Positions 19,376 to 29,326 of a DNA stretch of 43,824 nt are shown piece by piece; within the stretch, counting starts at the first letter, position 1, and each line of letters begins with the position of its first letter. The DNA comes from Dehalococcoidales bacterium (GTDB lineage: Bacteria; Chloroflexota; Dehalococcoidia; Dehalococcoidales; JAFGLR01): positions 1 through 43,824 of the forward strand of contig JAFGLR010000012.1 in assembly GCA_016927955.1 (NCBI GenBank), in the 5' to 3' direction. A program made the position numbers and the translations under genes. Under the pieces are notes generated by a model that worked only from the letters and a program-made list of their open reading frames with translations, ran no database searches and was not told the origin of the DNA.

Positions 19376-20626
19376 TTAATGGGCAGGAGGGCCTGAAGGC
19401 GGAGGAGCTGTCTTCAAATATTCGCTATAAGAACTCTCCGCCACTTCCAGAGTAATAGTGTCGATTAATACCGCCTTCCCGTCTATAATTTGTTTCATGT
19501 AAAAACTGGAAACTGAATCAACGGTACGGTCATTACCCAAATCCGGCCTGGCTACCATCAAATGGCTCCCTTGCGGGCTTTCCCATGCCATTCCGGCGCT
19601 CATTACAGCAGCTACCGCATCCGGGTCCACGGTGCCTGCCTTCTGCATAGCTGCCAAAACAGCCCATATCATGGTTGCCCCGGCCATATCCATAGACTCC
19701 CATTTACTGTATTTTGCGATGTAATCCTGTTTAAATGCCTCGGCTACATCGGTCAGCGCCGGTTCAAACTCAGTTGCTACGCCCAGACCGATAAATCCTT
19801 CCAAAGCTTCCGGAGTCGCCATGGCCAAGAGTTCATCCATGGCGTAGGGCTGCTGGCAGAAAATAATGCCGTCCCAACCGGAATCTCGAATCGGTTTTAT
19901 CGGGTCCAGAGTCGCTACTAACACGGCATCCGGGTTTAAGGATTTAATTTTTGACCCCAGAGAACTTAAGTCGGTTTGGGCTGGAGGATAATATTCAGGT
20001 GAAATATTCATGCCCAGGCCTGAGAGAGTGGCAACCGTAAAGCCGCCGATTATCCGTCCCAATTGCATATCCGGAAGCACCATGGTTACACTCTTTACAT
20101 CAGGATATTTATTCATAAACCATTTACCGGTAATAATCATGGCGGAATTGGTAAAATTAGTCATGAAAGTGTAATGTTTATCGGGAGTCATCGATGTGGG
20201 TATCGGTGATATGCCTGAAACGATTACCTTGTTCGGTTCCGTAATCGGTAGAATAGATTCGATAGCATCCCCTGATATAAAGTTAACTTTATCCTCAAAT
20301 ACCAGGCGGTTCGCGGCGGCGACATCCTGACTCTGGTCGTCATTATTGTCGTAGGGTATTACTTCAAGTAGATATTTCACTCCGCCGACATCCAGACCGC
20401 CCTCTTTATTAATCACCTCTGCTATTAATTGTATCTGTTTAACCCAGGAAAAACCCGGCGGACGACTGAGTGCCGAAATAAAGCCAATTTTTATTGTTTG
20501 TTTCGGGGTATTGGAAGTCGTTGTCGTTTGAGTTCCAGTTGTACTGGGGGACTTACATCCGAATATTGATACGGTCATTACCAATACCAATATCAAGACC
20601 ATTGTAAGCCAACATACTTTTTTCAT
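19376..20626 (-). CDS. livK: ABC transporter substrate-binding lipoprotein (LivK/Peripla_BP_6-like)
   Basis: ORF 416 aa; signal peptide with lipobox-like VSIFGC; IKIGFISALSRPPGFSWVKQIQLIAEVINKEGGLDVGG. Confidence 0.88.
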   Translation of the reverse strand: MKKVCWLTMVLILVLVMTVSIFGCKSPSTTGTQTTTTSNTPKQTIKIGFISALSRPPGFSWVKQIQLIAEVINKEGGLDVGGVKYLLEVIPYDNNDDQSQDVAAANRLVFEDKVNFISGDAIESILPITEPNKVIVSGISPIPTSMTPDKHYTFMTNFTNSAMIITGKWFMNKYPDVKSVTMVLPDMQLGRIIGGFTVATLSGLGMNISPEYYPPAQTDLSSLGSKIKSLNPDAVLVATLDPIKPIRDSGWDGIIFCQQPYAMDELLAMATPEALEGFIGLGVATEFEPALTDVAEAFKQDYIAKYSKWESMDMAGATMIWAVLAAMQKAGTVDPDAVAAVMSAGMAWESPQGSHLMVARPDLGNDRTVDSVSSFYMKQIIDGKAVLIDTITLEVAESSYSEYLKTAPPPSGPPAH

Positions 20627-21384
20627 CTTTTAACCCCCTTATTATTTTTATCGCTAATTATGTCTTTGGAGATTTCTTTAGCCTTCTTTACCAATTCATC
20701 TGAAAAATCAATCAGGTGCGTTGTCATCCGTTCGAAGGGACCGATAATCGTTAATGATGCCGGAACATAGTAATTATTAATCGGGGCGCTGATGCCCGCA
20801 ATCGATAAATCGGTCTCACCGAGACCCGTGGCATAACCGCGTACCCTCACCTTTTCAATTTCTTGTCTGAATTTTTTCTTGTCGGTTATCGTACGGGAAG
20901 TTAGAGGTTTTAATTCTGTATGGTCTAAAATAGTCTCCAGTTCATCGTCAGGTATTTGAGATAATAAGGCTTTTCCCATCGATCCGGACCATAAATATTC
21001 ATAGTAAGGAGGGACCCCGACAAATAAAACGTTATGTGTTCCTAAAAGCTGCTGTAATTTGATTTTTTCCATACCGACTTTTATATCAAGTGAAATAGTC
21101 TCGCCCGTAATGTGTCTCAAATCATCCATTCTGGAATAAGAACTATAGATTAGATGCTGATGAACTGAAAGCGAGTCGGAAGTAAATTTAAATAATAGGG
21201 ACCCCAAGTAATATTCTTTTCGTATTAAGTCTTGTTGTATTAATCCTATTTGTTTTAGTGTTTGAAGCAATCTATGCAAAGTGGGTTTGCTTATTTTAGT
21301 TTCCCTAGAAATATCTCTTAGTTTGTTATTGTTATTACTTATCGCGTTCAATATATTAGCTACTTTTACTACTGATTTAATCAC
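20623..21384 (-). CDS. IclR family transcriptional regulator
   Basis: ORF 253 aa; KVANILNAISNNNNKLRDISRETKISKPTLHRLLQTLKQIGLIQQD HTH, MGKALLSQIPDDELETIL, C-terminal effector domain. Confidence 0.92.
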   Translation of the reverse strand: MIKSVVKVANILNAISNNNNKLRDISRETKISKPTLHRLLQTLKQIGLIQQDLIRKEYYLGSLLFKFTSDSLSVHQHLIYSSYSRMDDLRHITGETISLDIKVGMEKIKLQQLLGTHNVLFVGVPPYYEYLWSGSMGKALLSQIPDDELETILDHTELKPLTSRTITDKKKFRQEIEKVRVRGYATGLGETDLSIAGISAPINNYYVPASLTIIGPFERMTTHLIDFSDELVKKAKEISKDIISDKNNKGVKR

Positions 21385-21458
21385 AAATATAGTCCTTTGT
21401 TTCTTAATGCGATACTAACATTATTATATTACGCTAATTTATTGAATTTTATAATTTG

Positions 21459-21545
21459 TGACAACCTTTGTCAATACCACTATTGCAAATAATAAAACGG
21501 GGTGCTATATTTAATGTGAATATTTTGAAATATATAGTATCACAT
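21459..21545. promoter_or_regulatory. Candidate operator region in the divergent IclR/hydroxyacyl-CoA dehydrogenase intergenic region
   Basis: Inverted repeats TGACAA-CCT-TTGTCA (21459-21473), ATATTT-TG-AAATAT (21520-21533) and ATGTGA-N20-TCACAT (21514-21545). Confidence 0.45.
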
Positions 21546-21628
21546 TGCGAAACTATAATTAATTATCCTAGCAAACTAAAAGGATTCTTCCGGTCATACA
21601 CGATAAAAATGCTTTTTGAGGGAAGCGT

Positions 21629-22501
21629 ATGAACATTAAAAAAGTCGGAATCGTTGGCTGTGGAATAATGGGCTCCGGAATTACTCAAGTTGTAGCCCAC
21701 AGCGGGTATAGCGTAACTGTTTTTGATATTAATGAAGCAGCTTTAAAAACGGGCTTGGAAAGTATCCGCTTCAGGCTGCAAAAGTCAGTCGATAAAGGAA
21801 AGCTCTCGATAGAGAAGAGAGAAAGTATTTTAGCCGGTATCAGAGGAACGACCGATATCTCGGATTTCGGTAATTGTGACTTTGTAATTGAAGCTGTTTT
21901 CGACAACCTAGAAATCAAGAGAAAGGTATTTTCCGAACTGGATAATATCTGCCCTAAACATGCTATTCTGGCTTCCAACGCCAGTTCTCTTTCTATTATC
22001 GATATTGCCGCAGCTACCAAACGTATGGACAAAGTGCTCGGCATGCACTTTTTTAACCCCGTGCCCGTAATGAAGTTAGTAGAAGTGGTAAAAACTATCG
22101 CCACCAGTGAAGAAACCGTTGAAATTAGTAAGGAGTTCGGCGAGAAACTAGGCAAGACTGTCGTCATCGCCCCGGATATGCCTGGCTATATCCACAACAG
22201 GCTGACCGCAGTACTGAGTATCGCCGCCATCAAGATGCTGGAGGACAAAATCGCCGGCCGGGACGATATTGATACCGCTTTAAAGCTGGGCTCGAATTTA
22301 CCGATGGGCCGTCTGGAACTGCTGGATATGGTCGGCCTGGATACTCTGTTAGAAGGATATGAAAACCTTTATCAAACGTATAAAGACCCGAAATACGCTC
22401 CCCCGTTATTACTAAAACAAATGGTAGCCGCCGGCTGGCTGGGACGTAAATCAGGCCGGGGTTTTTATATCTACGATAAAAATGGCAATAAAATAGGTTA
22501 G
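21629..22501 (+). CDS. 3-hydroxyacyl-CoA (3-hydroxybutyryl-CoA) dehydrogenase
   Basis: ORF 290 aa; VGIVGCGIMGSGITQVVAHSGYSVTVFDI; LGMHFFNPVPVMKLVEVV. Confidence 0.92.
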   Translation: MNIKKVGIVGCGIMGSGITQVVAHSGYSVTVFDINEAALKTGLESIRFRLQKSVDKGKLSIEKRESILAGIRGTTDISDFGNCDFVIEAVFDNLEIKRKVFSELDNICPKHAILASNASSLSIIDIAAATKRMDKVLGMHFFNPVPVMKLVEVVKTIATSEETVEISKEFGEKLGKTVVIAPDMPGYIHNRLTAVLSIAAIKMLEDKIAGRDDIDTALKLGSNLPMGRLELLDMVGLDTLLEGYENLYQTYKDPKYAPPLLLKQMVAAGWLGRKSGRGFYIYDKNGNKIG

Positions 22502-22552
22502 CTTAAAATACTAGATCAGTAAATAAATATTTAAAGGAGGAAAAATAAATTT

Positions 22553-23380
22553 ATGCCGGTTACACGTAGAAATTGGGTTAATGTCCCCAAACTTGCCGAT
22601 TACGAAAAAACATTTCAGGAGTATTTTCACCTCAAGAGAGAAGACGGTATCCTGCAAGTACAAATGCATTATGATAACGGCCCGGTGGTGTGGAGCTACC
22701 AGATGCACCACGCGATTTGTGAACTATGGACTACTGTCGGTCATGATAAAGAAAACGAGGTTTTGATTTTTACAGGTACAGGGGACAAATGGATTGCCCT
22801 CTACGATGAGGGTTCCTTTCATGAATTTGATGATAAACCAACATCCGACCGGTTTAACGTCCAAATTTATGATACCTTAAAGATTGTCGAGAATCTTATT
22901 TTTGATGTCGATATCCCGACGATTACCGCGTTCAACGGCCCCGGGCTGCACTGGGAAATGGGGGCATTTTCCGACCTGGCAATCTGCACCCCTGATTTTG
23001 TCCTGCGTGACGACCATTTTATCATGCCGCCCGGACACGTTCCCGGGGACGGAGATTTCATGGCCATGCAGGCTCTTATAGGAACAAAGAGAGCCAACTG
23101 GGTGGAGTATACCGGTGCCGGTTATAATGCCCAGGAATGTGTGCAAATGGGGTTCATTAACGAAATAGTCGAGAGAGAGCGGCTGCTGCCCCGTGCCTGG
23201 GAAATCGCTCGTAAGATTATGAAATCCAATCGAACCGCCCGGCGGATGACCCACCAGTTAGCCGTACGCCCCTGGCAGCGGATGATGATTGAAGATTATA
23301 AGCTACACGTGATGAGCGAAATGTATAACAAGGCACTGGAAAGAGCACCGTCAGGTTTTACTAAAATTGAAAAATATTAA
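22553..23380 (+). CDS. Crotonase superfamily protein, 6-oxocamphor hydrolase-like (putative beta-diketone hydrolase)
   Basis: ORF 275 aa; VLIFTGTGDKWI, ITAFNGPGLHWEMGAFSDLAICTPDFVLRDDHFIMPPGHVPGDGDF, with His and Asp at the positions of the H-x(8)-D pair recalled for 6-oxocamphor hydrolase. Confidence 0.7.
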   Translation: MPVTRRNWVNVPKLADYEKTFQEYFHLKREDGILQVQMHYDNGPVVWSYQMHHAICELWTTVGHDKENEVLIFTGTGDKWIALYDEGSFHEFDDKPTSDRFNVQIYDTLKIVENLIFDVDIPTITAFNGPGLHWEMGAFSDLAICTPDFVLRDDHFIMPPGHVPGDGDFMAMQALIGTKRANWVEYTGAGYNAQECVQMGFINEIVERERLLPRAWEIARKIMKSNRTARRMTHQLAVRPWQRMMIEDYKLHVMSEMYNKALERAPSGFTKIEKY

Positions 23381-23493
23381 ACCGTAATTTATTGCCGAAA
23401 TGGTGTTTTTAAGTATGGTTTAAAGAAAAGCTTTATCACTTATTTGTACGGTGTAATTTGCCGGGCAAAAGAATATTGCCAAGGAGATTCTTA

Positions 23494-23835
23494 GTGAAGA
23501 TTGTTAGAAATAATCAACTGGTGCCTTATCAAGCCAAAGGGCACTATAATATGCTCGCACAGCGTATACATAGCAAAGAAATCAGTAATTCGGAAATGCT
23601 CACAATAGGGTTATCCTGGTTTCTGCCAGGTGGAGGAGCTGAATTTAACACGGTCGGTGAGGGAATGGAGTTGGTCTATTACATTATCGAGGGTACGATG
23701 ACACTTACGACCGATAAGGAGACCGTTCCACTAAATGCGGGGGATTCCTGCCTGTTTAAACCCGGTGATGGGAGAGCTATAAAAAACGATTCTACTCACC
23801 CTGCGGCGATGTTGGTTATCGCGGCTAAAAAATAA
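23494..23835 (+). CDS. Cupin-domain protein
   Basis: ORF track starts at 23458; GTG at 23494 preferred (aaggag upstream). EGMELVYYIIEGTMTLTTDKETVPLNAGDSCLFKPGDGRAIKN. Confidence 0.75.
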   Translation: MKIVRNNQLVPYQAKGHYNMLAQRIHSKEISNSEMLTIGLSWFLPGGGAEFNTVGEGMELVYYIIEGTMTLTTDKETVPLNAGDSCLFKPGDGRAIKNDSTHPAAMLVIAAKK

Positions 23836-23884
23836 TATTTGCTCGTATAGGATAAATGGCTATTATTTTGAGGAGGGATTTAAA

Positions 23885-24670
23885 GTGAACGGTCTAACTG
23901 ATCTCTTTTCGTTAAAAGGAAAGAAAGCCGTGGTCATCGGCGGCGGAGGCGGTATCGGCAGCGCTATTGCGAAAGGTTTGGCTGCTTACGGTGCCGATAC
24001 GGTAATTGCCAGTAGAAACACGGAAACTTTAAAAACAGCAGCCGATGCTATCGAGGCCGAGATTGGGAAACGAGTACGAACCTACCAGGTTAATGTTTCC
24101 GATGAAGAAAGTGTCAAATCTCTCGTTAATCAAATCAGACAGGATATGGGTATTATCGATATTCTGGTGAATTCCCAGGGACTCAACAAGAAATTCAAGA
24201 CTACTGAAATGCCGATGGATATTTGGGATGAAATGTTCTCTGTTAATGTTAAGGGAATATTTATGTGCTGCAAAGAGTTTGGTAAGGGAATGATTGAGCA
24301 GAAATACGGCAGGATTATCAATATCGGCTCCAGCGGCGCTATTCGTGCCTCGACAGGAGATATAAGCTGCTGCTATAACTCATCCAAAGGTGCTTTGGAG
24401 TCTATGAAATTGGCACTGGCCGCCGGCTGGGCAAAATATAACATCACTGTAAATAATATTAATCCAATTTTGACGCTGACACCGGCGATGGCAACCATAT
24501 TTAAACAGGATCCGGAGAAGAAAAAATCCGTTGAGTCGCGAAACCCAATGGGCAGAATGGGGATGCCGGAAGATTGCATCGGTATGGCAGTTTTCTTTGC
24601 CTCTGAAGCCGGTTCCTTTGTGACCGGACAAACACTATACCCTGATGGAGGACTAATGATACTCCAATAG
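23885..24670 (+). CDS. Short-chain dehydrogenase/reductase (SDR)
   Basis: ORF 261 aa; VVIGGGGGIGSAIAKGLAAYGA, ILVNSQG, YNSSKGALESMKLALA; Rossmann and YxxxK motifs. Confidence 0.9.
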   Translation: MNGLTDLFSLKGKKAVVIGGGGGIGSAIAKGLAAYGADTVIASRNTETLKTAADAIEAEIGKRVRTYQVNVSDEESVKSLVNQIRQDMGIIDILVNSQGLNKKFKTTEMPMDIWDEMFSVNVKGIFMCCKEFGKGMIEQKYGRIINIGSSGAIRASTGDISCCYNSSKGALESMKLALAAGWAKYNITVNNINPILTLTPAMATIFKQDPEKKKSVESRNPMGRMGMPEDCIGMAVFFASEAGSFVTGQTLYPDGGLMILQ

Positions 24671-24967
24671 TTTGAAAAGTGCTTTTTCAGCTTTTATAGC
24701 AGCTTTTATTATTCATCATGAAACTACATTGAGCATAATTTATTAGCAATGAGATTGGGGTACTAGTCAATTTTAGGGGATATTACGGATATATAAGGTC
24801 ATTGAGGCGAAAATATATAGGGAACGTTGAGGAGACGGAATAAAAATACAAAGTTTTGACTTATCGTTTATTTTTGCACCGTATATCAGTTCTATGCCGT
24901 AAATAATATATCTTTATCTCCTATACCTTAGCGGTTTCGCTTGAAAATAGTAGAGAGGTAATAAGCC

Positions 24968-26428
24968 ATGGCCATAAAAGAGAAATTAATAGATATTGTT
25001 GGGACAACCCGTGTTACCGATGAGACGGCTAAACTGGAATCCTATACCAAAGATAAAAGTTTAAATGTCCCGGGTAGGCCCAGCTATATCGTTCAGGCGG
25101 AAAGTACCGCAGAAGTGCAAAAAATCGTTCAGCTTGCCAACACTCACAAAGTTCCGATAACCCCCTGCAGTTCCGGTATAAACTTTTACGGTAACACTAT
25201 TCCCGTTCAAGCCGGGATAATATTAGACCTAAGCAAGATGAATAAAATTATGGCTGTTGATGATAGAAACCGAATGGTACGCTTCGAACCCGGCGTTACC
25301 TGGGGACAACTACAGACGGAACTACAAAAACAGGATTTGATGGCTATCTCACCGTTGTTACCTCATCCTTTAAAATCAGCACTGACATCTCACCTGGAAA
25401 GGGAACCGAGGTTAATTCCGAAGTTCGAATACACCGATTCCCTGGTAACAATGGAAATAATATTACCTGACGGAGAGCTTTTCAGGACAGGGTCCGCCTC
25501 CGCTCCGGGATTTCCCGAGAAGAGCTTTGCCCAGGGGGTAAATCCTTCCGGTCCCGGTGACTTTATGTGGAACCGCATCTTTCAGGGTGCCCAGGGAACT
25601 TTCGGCGTCGTCACCTGGGTACAGTGTAAAATCGAATACCGACCAAAGGTGAATAAAACCTATTTCGTTCCTTTTAAAAATCTCGCCGAAGCGGCTAGTT
25701 TTATTTATAAAATTCAATGGCATGAAGTCGGTGAAGAATGTCTGCTGCTGAATAGTGTTGATTTGGCAGCTATACTCACGGAAAAATGGCCGGGCGACTT
25801 CAATAAATTAAAGACGTCACTGGCGCCGTGGACGTTAATTATGGTTTTGGGCGGCGGTAAACGGCTACCAGAACAGAAGATTGCGTATGAAGAGGATGCT
25901 CTAAAAGAGGTTGCCGGAGAATTGTCTATAGCGACATTACCTACTTCGATATCCGGTATACCGGGAATCGAACAAAAGTTACCCGATATGCTCCGCAATG
26001 CCTGGCCTGAGGCAAAGACATACTGGAAATCCGGTTATAAAGGTAGCTGCCAAGACTTTTTCTTCCTGACCAAGCTCAACGAAACCGAGAAATTCCTCCA
26101 GATAATTACTGAAATAGCTCACAAGTACGATTATCCGGCGAATGATATCGGCGTTTACATCCAGCCGATGGTATACGGCGGAGCCTGTCACTTCGAGTGT
26201 AATTTTTTCTACAATGCTGATAACGCAATGGAAGCATATACGGTTAACAAGATGTACCTGGAGGCTGCCTCCACTGTTTTAGATAAGGGTGGTTTTTTCA
26301 GCCGGCCATACGGCCCTATAGCTAATATGGTTTACAACCGGGCCGCCAGTTACACGGCGACTTTGCGAAAGCTAAAGAAAGTCCTGGACCCTAATATGGT
26401 AATGTCGCCCGGCAGGCTTTGCTTTTAA
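24968..26428 (+). CDS. FAD-binding oxidoreductase (FAD_binding_4/GlcD-VAO-like)
   Basis: ORF 486 aa; RPSYIVQAESTAEVQKIVQLANTHKVPITPCSSGINFYGNTIPVQAGIILDLSKMNKI; C-terminal LKKVLDPNMVMSPGRLCF. Confidence 0.85.
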   Translation: MAIKEKLIDIVGTTRVTDETAKLESYTKDKSLNVPGRPSYIVQAESTAEVQKIVQLANTHKVPITPCSSGINFYGNTIPVQAGIILDLSKMNKIMAVDDRNRMVRFEPGVTWGQLQTELQKQDLMAISPLLPHPLKSALTSHLEREPRLIPKFEYTDSLVTMEIILPDGELFRTGSASAPGFPEKSFAQGVNPSGPGDFMWNRIFQGAQGTFGVVTWVQCKIEYRPKVNKTYFVPFKNLAEAASFIYKIQWHEVGEECLLLNSVDLAAILTEKWPGDFNKLKTSLAPWTLIMVLGGGKRLPEQKIAYEEDALKEVAGELSIATLPTSISGIPGIEQKLPDMLRNAWPEAKTYWKSGYKGSCQDFFFLTKLNETEKFLQIITEIAHKYDYPANDIGVYIQPMVYGGACHFECNFFYNADNAMEAYTVNKMYLEAASTVLDKGGFFSRPYGPIANMVYNRAASYTATLRKLKKVLDPNMVMSPGRLCF

Positions 26429-26455
26429 TGATTACAAAAATAGGGGTACGAAATA

Positions 26456-27706
26456 ATGGATATTGAAGAATATAAACGTCACGCAAGTTTATGTGTGAGA
26501 TGTTCTTATTGTAAGTATATCGATATGAACTGGGTAAATAGCCTGAGATTCTCTCGCCAGTGCCCCATAGACACTAAATATGCCTTCAATCTTTATTCGC
26601 CCCAGGGTTTTTGTTATTCGGCTCAGGCTGAGGAGAAAGGCACTCTCGAATTTACCCCCAAGCTGATAGATGCCCTGTTTCATTGTACCCTTTGCGGCGC
26701 CTGTGATAGCCGGTGTAAACGTAATCTTGATATCGAAGTCCTGCAGGTTATCGAGACCTTAAGAGCGAGGTGTGTTGAGAAAGGTCACTTATTACCTGCC
26801 CATAAAGCGATGGCAGATAACGTACGCAAGACCGGTAACGAGTACGGTCTGCCGCCCGAGCAGAGATTCGCCTGGGTCCCTAAGAGTTATAAACCGGCAC
26901 CGGAAGCGGATATTATCTATTTCGTCGGGTGTAACGCTGCCTACAAGCAACCTGAACTGGCTGTAGCCACGGTTGAATTACTTACTAAAGCCGGTGTACC
27001 GTTCAGGCTTTTAGCCGATGAAACCTGCGACGGGAACGATATCACGGCGACCGGCCAGTTAGACCTCGCCCGCGAATTGGCAGCACATAATGTCAAAGCA
27101 ATCGAGACCTCCGGGGCGAAAACGGTTATTACAGGCAGCGCCGAATGCTATAAAAGTCTTAAAGTCGATTACCCCAAACTTCTAAAGAAATCCACCAAAG
27201 ATATGCCTTATACCGTCCTGCATATCACGGAGTATTTTTCTCAATTGATAAAAGACGGTGAGTTTACTTTTAATAATATTATACCTATGAAAGTTACTTA
27301 CCATGATTCCTGTAATTTAGGCCGTCTCAGTGAACCGTGGCAGGAATGGGAACCGAAATATGATGGGACTATTCCTCTGGGCAAGGAATGGCGGCGCGGG
27401 GACAGGGGTATTTACGATTCACCACGGGACGTTCTAAAGTCCATTCCTGCCCTGGAATTGGTGGAGATGGAACGGAACCGCAGCAACGCCTGGAGTGTCG
27501 GCAGCACCGGTGGGGTTCCTCAGGCATTCCCGGATTTTGCCCTCTGGACGGCCGGAGAGAGAGTCGAAGAGGCCATAGCTACCGGAGCTGAGGCTATTAT
27601 AACCCCCAGTCCGGCGGAAAAAGAACTCCTGCTTAAAGCGGTCGATGACAAAAAAGCGGCTATGAAAGTCTACGACATAACGGAAATAATGGTCAGGGCA
27701 TTATAG
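26456..27706 (+). CDS. (Fe-S)-binding protein with CCG domains (GlpC/HdrD/GlcF-like)
   Basis: ORF 416 aa; CVRCSYC...CP, CTLCGACDSRC, YHDSCNLGR. Confidence 0.85.
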   Translation: MDIEEYKRHASLCVRCSYCKYIDMNWVNSLRFSRQCPIDTKYAFNLYSPQGFCYSAQAEEKGTLEFTPKLIDALFHCTLCGACDSRCKRNLDIEVLQVIETLRARCVEKGHLLPAHKAMADNVRKTGNEYGLPPEQRFAWVPKSYKPAPEADIIYFVGCNAAYKQPELAVATVELLTKAGVPFRLLADETCDGNDITATGQLDLARELAAHNVKAIETSGAKTVITGSAECYKSLKVDYPKLLKKSTKDMPYTVLHITEYFSQLIKDGEFTFNNIIPMKVTYHDSCNLGRLSEPWQEWEPKYDGTIPLGKEWRRGDRGIYDSPRDVLKSIPALELVEMERNRSNAWSVGSTGGVPQAFPDFALWTAGERVEEAIATGAEAIITPSPAEKELLLKAVDDKKAAMKVYDITEIMVRAL

Positions 27707-27716
27707 GAGGTTAGTT

Positions 27717-29258
27717 ATGGCTTTACCGCAAGAAGCTTATGAGGCATTTCAATCTGTAGTAGGGACTGACTGGGTCAGTAATGACCCGGCGGTATGCGAA
27801 GCCGACCGTCCGACGGGTGGGTATAGAAGCAGCGACCCCGACCGTCCGAAAGATAATACGCCTCCTCCACAAACGAGACCGGTCTGCAGTATTCAACCGG
27901 AAACTGCTGAAGAGGTACAGGGCATCATTAAAATATGTAACCGTTATGGACTCAACTTTGTTGCATCCAGCAGTTATAATTCTAACCCGCCGGGAATCCG
28001 TCGGGAAAATCTTGTCGTAATTGACCTGAAACGTATGAGAAAACTTAAGATAGACGAGGCTAATCTGTATGCGGTCGTGGAACCCGGTGTTGCTTCCGCC
28101 CCGTTACAGGCCGAATTATTTAAACGCGGCCTTATGACATTCATGCCGTTGAGCGGCGGGCAGTGTTCCGTATTAGCTAATGCCTCTTATATGGGAGAAG
28201 GAGCGGCGTCTTATAGACTCGGCGACAGAGGCTACCGCCGCATTCTTGCTCTGGAATGGGTGACTCCGGAGGGTGAAATCGTAAAAGTCGGCTCGGTAGC
28301 TACATCAGATTCATATTTCTGGGGTGAAGGGCCGGGACCGGACCTGCGGGGTTTATTAGTTAGTTCAGGGTACGGCAGCCCGGCTAAAAAAGGCGTTATT
28401 ACCAAAATGGGTATCCGTATCTTTCCTTTCATTAAGGAGAGACTGATACCTGTGGGAGATCCTCCCACTACAACTTTAACCCTGCCGGCGAACCGGTTTA
28501 AATGGTATAATCTGGTTTTCCCAACTATGAAAACCGCCGTCGATGCTTTATATGAAATAGGAAAATGCGAGATCGGCTTATTGATGATGACGGTGCCGCC
28601 CTGGTTTTTTTCTATGGCCAAAGCCAGAGCCACCGGCCCTAATAAAAAGACGGGTTCGGCGGCCTTCTGGGACGATTGGAATAACGTTACCGGTCCCGCT
28701 GCTCGTGAAAATCCGGAACGGACAACCTGCCGGATATTGCTTTACGGCGCCGGAGCAGACAAAAGACTGGCCTACGAAGAAAACGTGCTGCTCGATATTT
28801 GTAAATCGTATGGAGGTGAAGCAAAGGCCAGCCGGGGCTTACAGGACCAGACTCATTTTATGTCTGCGGATGCCATCGTCTCCAACCTGGCCGGCGGCCG
28901 GTTTACTTCAGTAATTCTTTTTGAATCGTTGGACCATGCTCTAAAAGCGGCGGAGATAGTTAATAAGCATTCCAAGACACACGTACCGAAGATATTCGAG
29001 GATTACGGGACTACCAATTGGCTCATCCTTTATGATATAGGTCATGCCGGTAAGGAAGAAAGCCTCCGGTTTACCACCATTGAGAATGAAAGCGTACTGG
29101 GCCTGTTAATGAATGATTGCGATAAGGATTTCCTGGCCACAGGCTGTTATCCGATGTTACCTAATCCTAATATCTATGGTAAAGCCTGGGAAAACTACCC
29201 GGAAACGGAAAGGAAAATCAAACAAATTCTCGACCCTAATAACCTGGCACCTTCATAA
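27717..29258 (+). CDS. FAD-binding oxidoreductase (FAD_binding_4/GlcD-VAO-like), second copy
   Basis: ORF 513 aa; VCSIQPETAEEVQGIIKICNRYGLNFVASSSYNSNPPGIRRENLVVIDLKRMRKL; KQILDPNNLAPS C-terminus. Confidence 0.83.
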   Translation: MALPQEAYEAFQSVVGTDWVSNDPAVCEADRPTGGYRSSDPDRPKDNTPPPQTRPVCSIQPETAEEVQGIIKICNRYGLNFVASSSYNSNPPGIRRENLVVIDLKRMRKLKIDEANLYAVVEPGVASAPLQAELFKRGLMTFMPLSGGQCSVLANASYMGEGAASYRLGDRGYRRILALEWVTPEGEIVKVGSVATSDSYFWGEGPGPDLRGLLVSSGYGSPAKKGVITKMGIRIFPFIKERLIPVGDPPTTTLTLPANRFKWYNLVFPTMKTAVDALYEIGKCEIGLLMMTVPPWFFSMAKARATGPNKKTGSAAFWDDWNNVTGPAARENPERTTCRILLYGAGADKRLAYEENVLLDICKSYGGEAKASRGLQDQTHFMSADAIVSNLAGGRFTSVILFESLDHALKAAEIVNKHSKTHVPKIFEDYGTTNWLILYDIGHAGKEESLRFTTIENESVLGLLMNDCDKDFLATGCYPMLPNPNIYGKAWENYPETERKIKQILDPNNLAPS

Positions 29259-29326
29259 CTGGTAAAATAAACGTACCAAAGAAAGATTATTTGGGCGGAA
29301 AATAAATTAATTGACGAGATGGTAAT

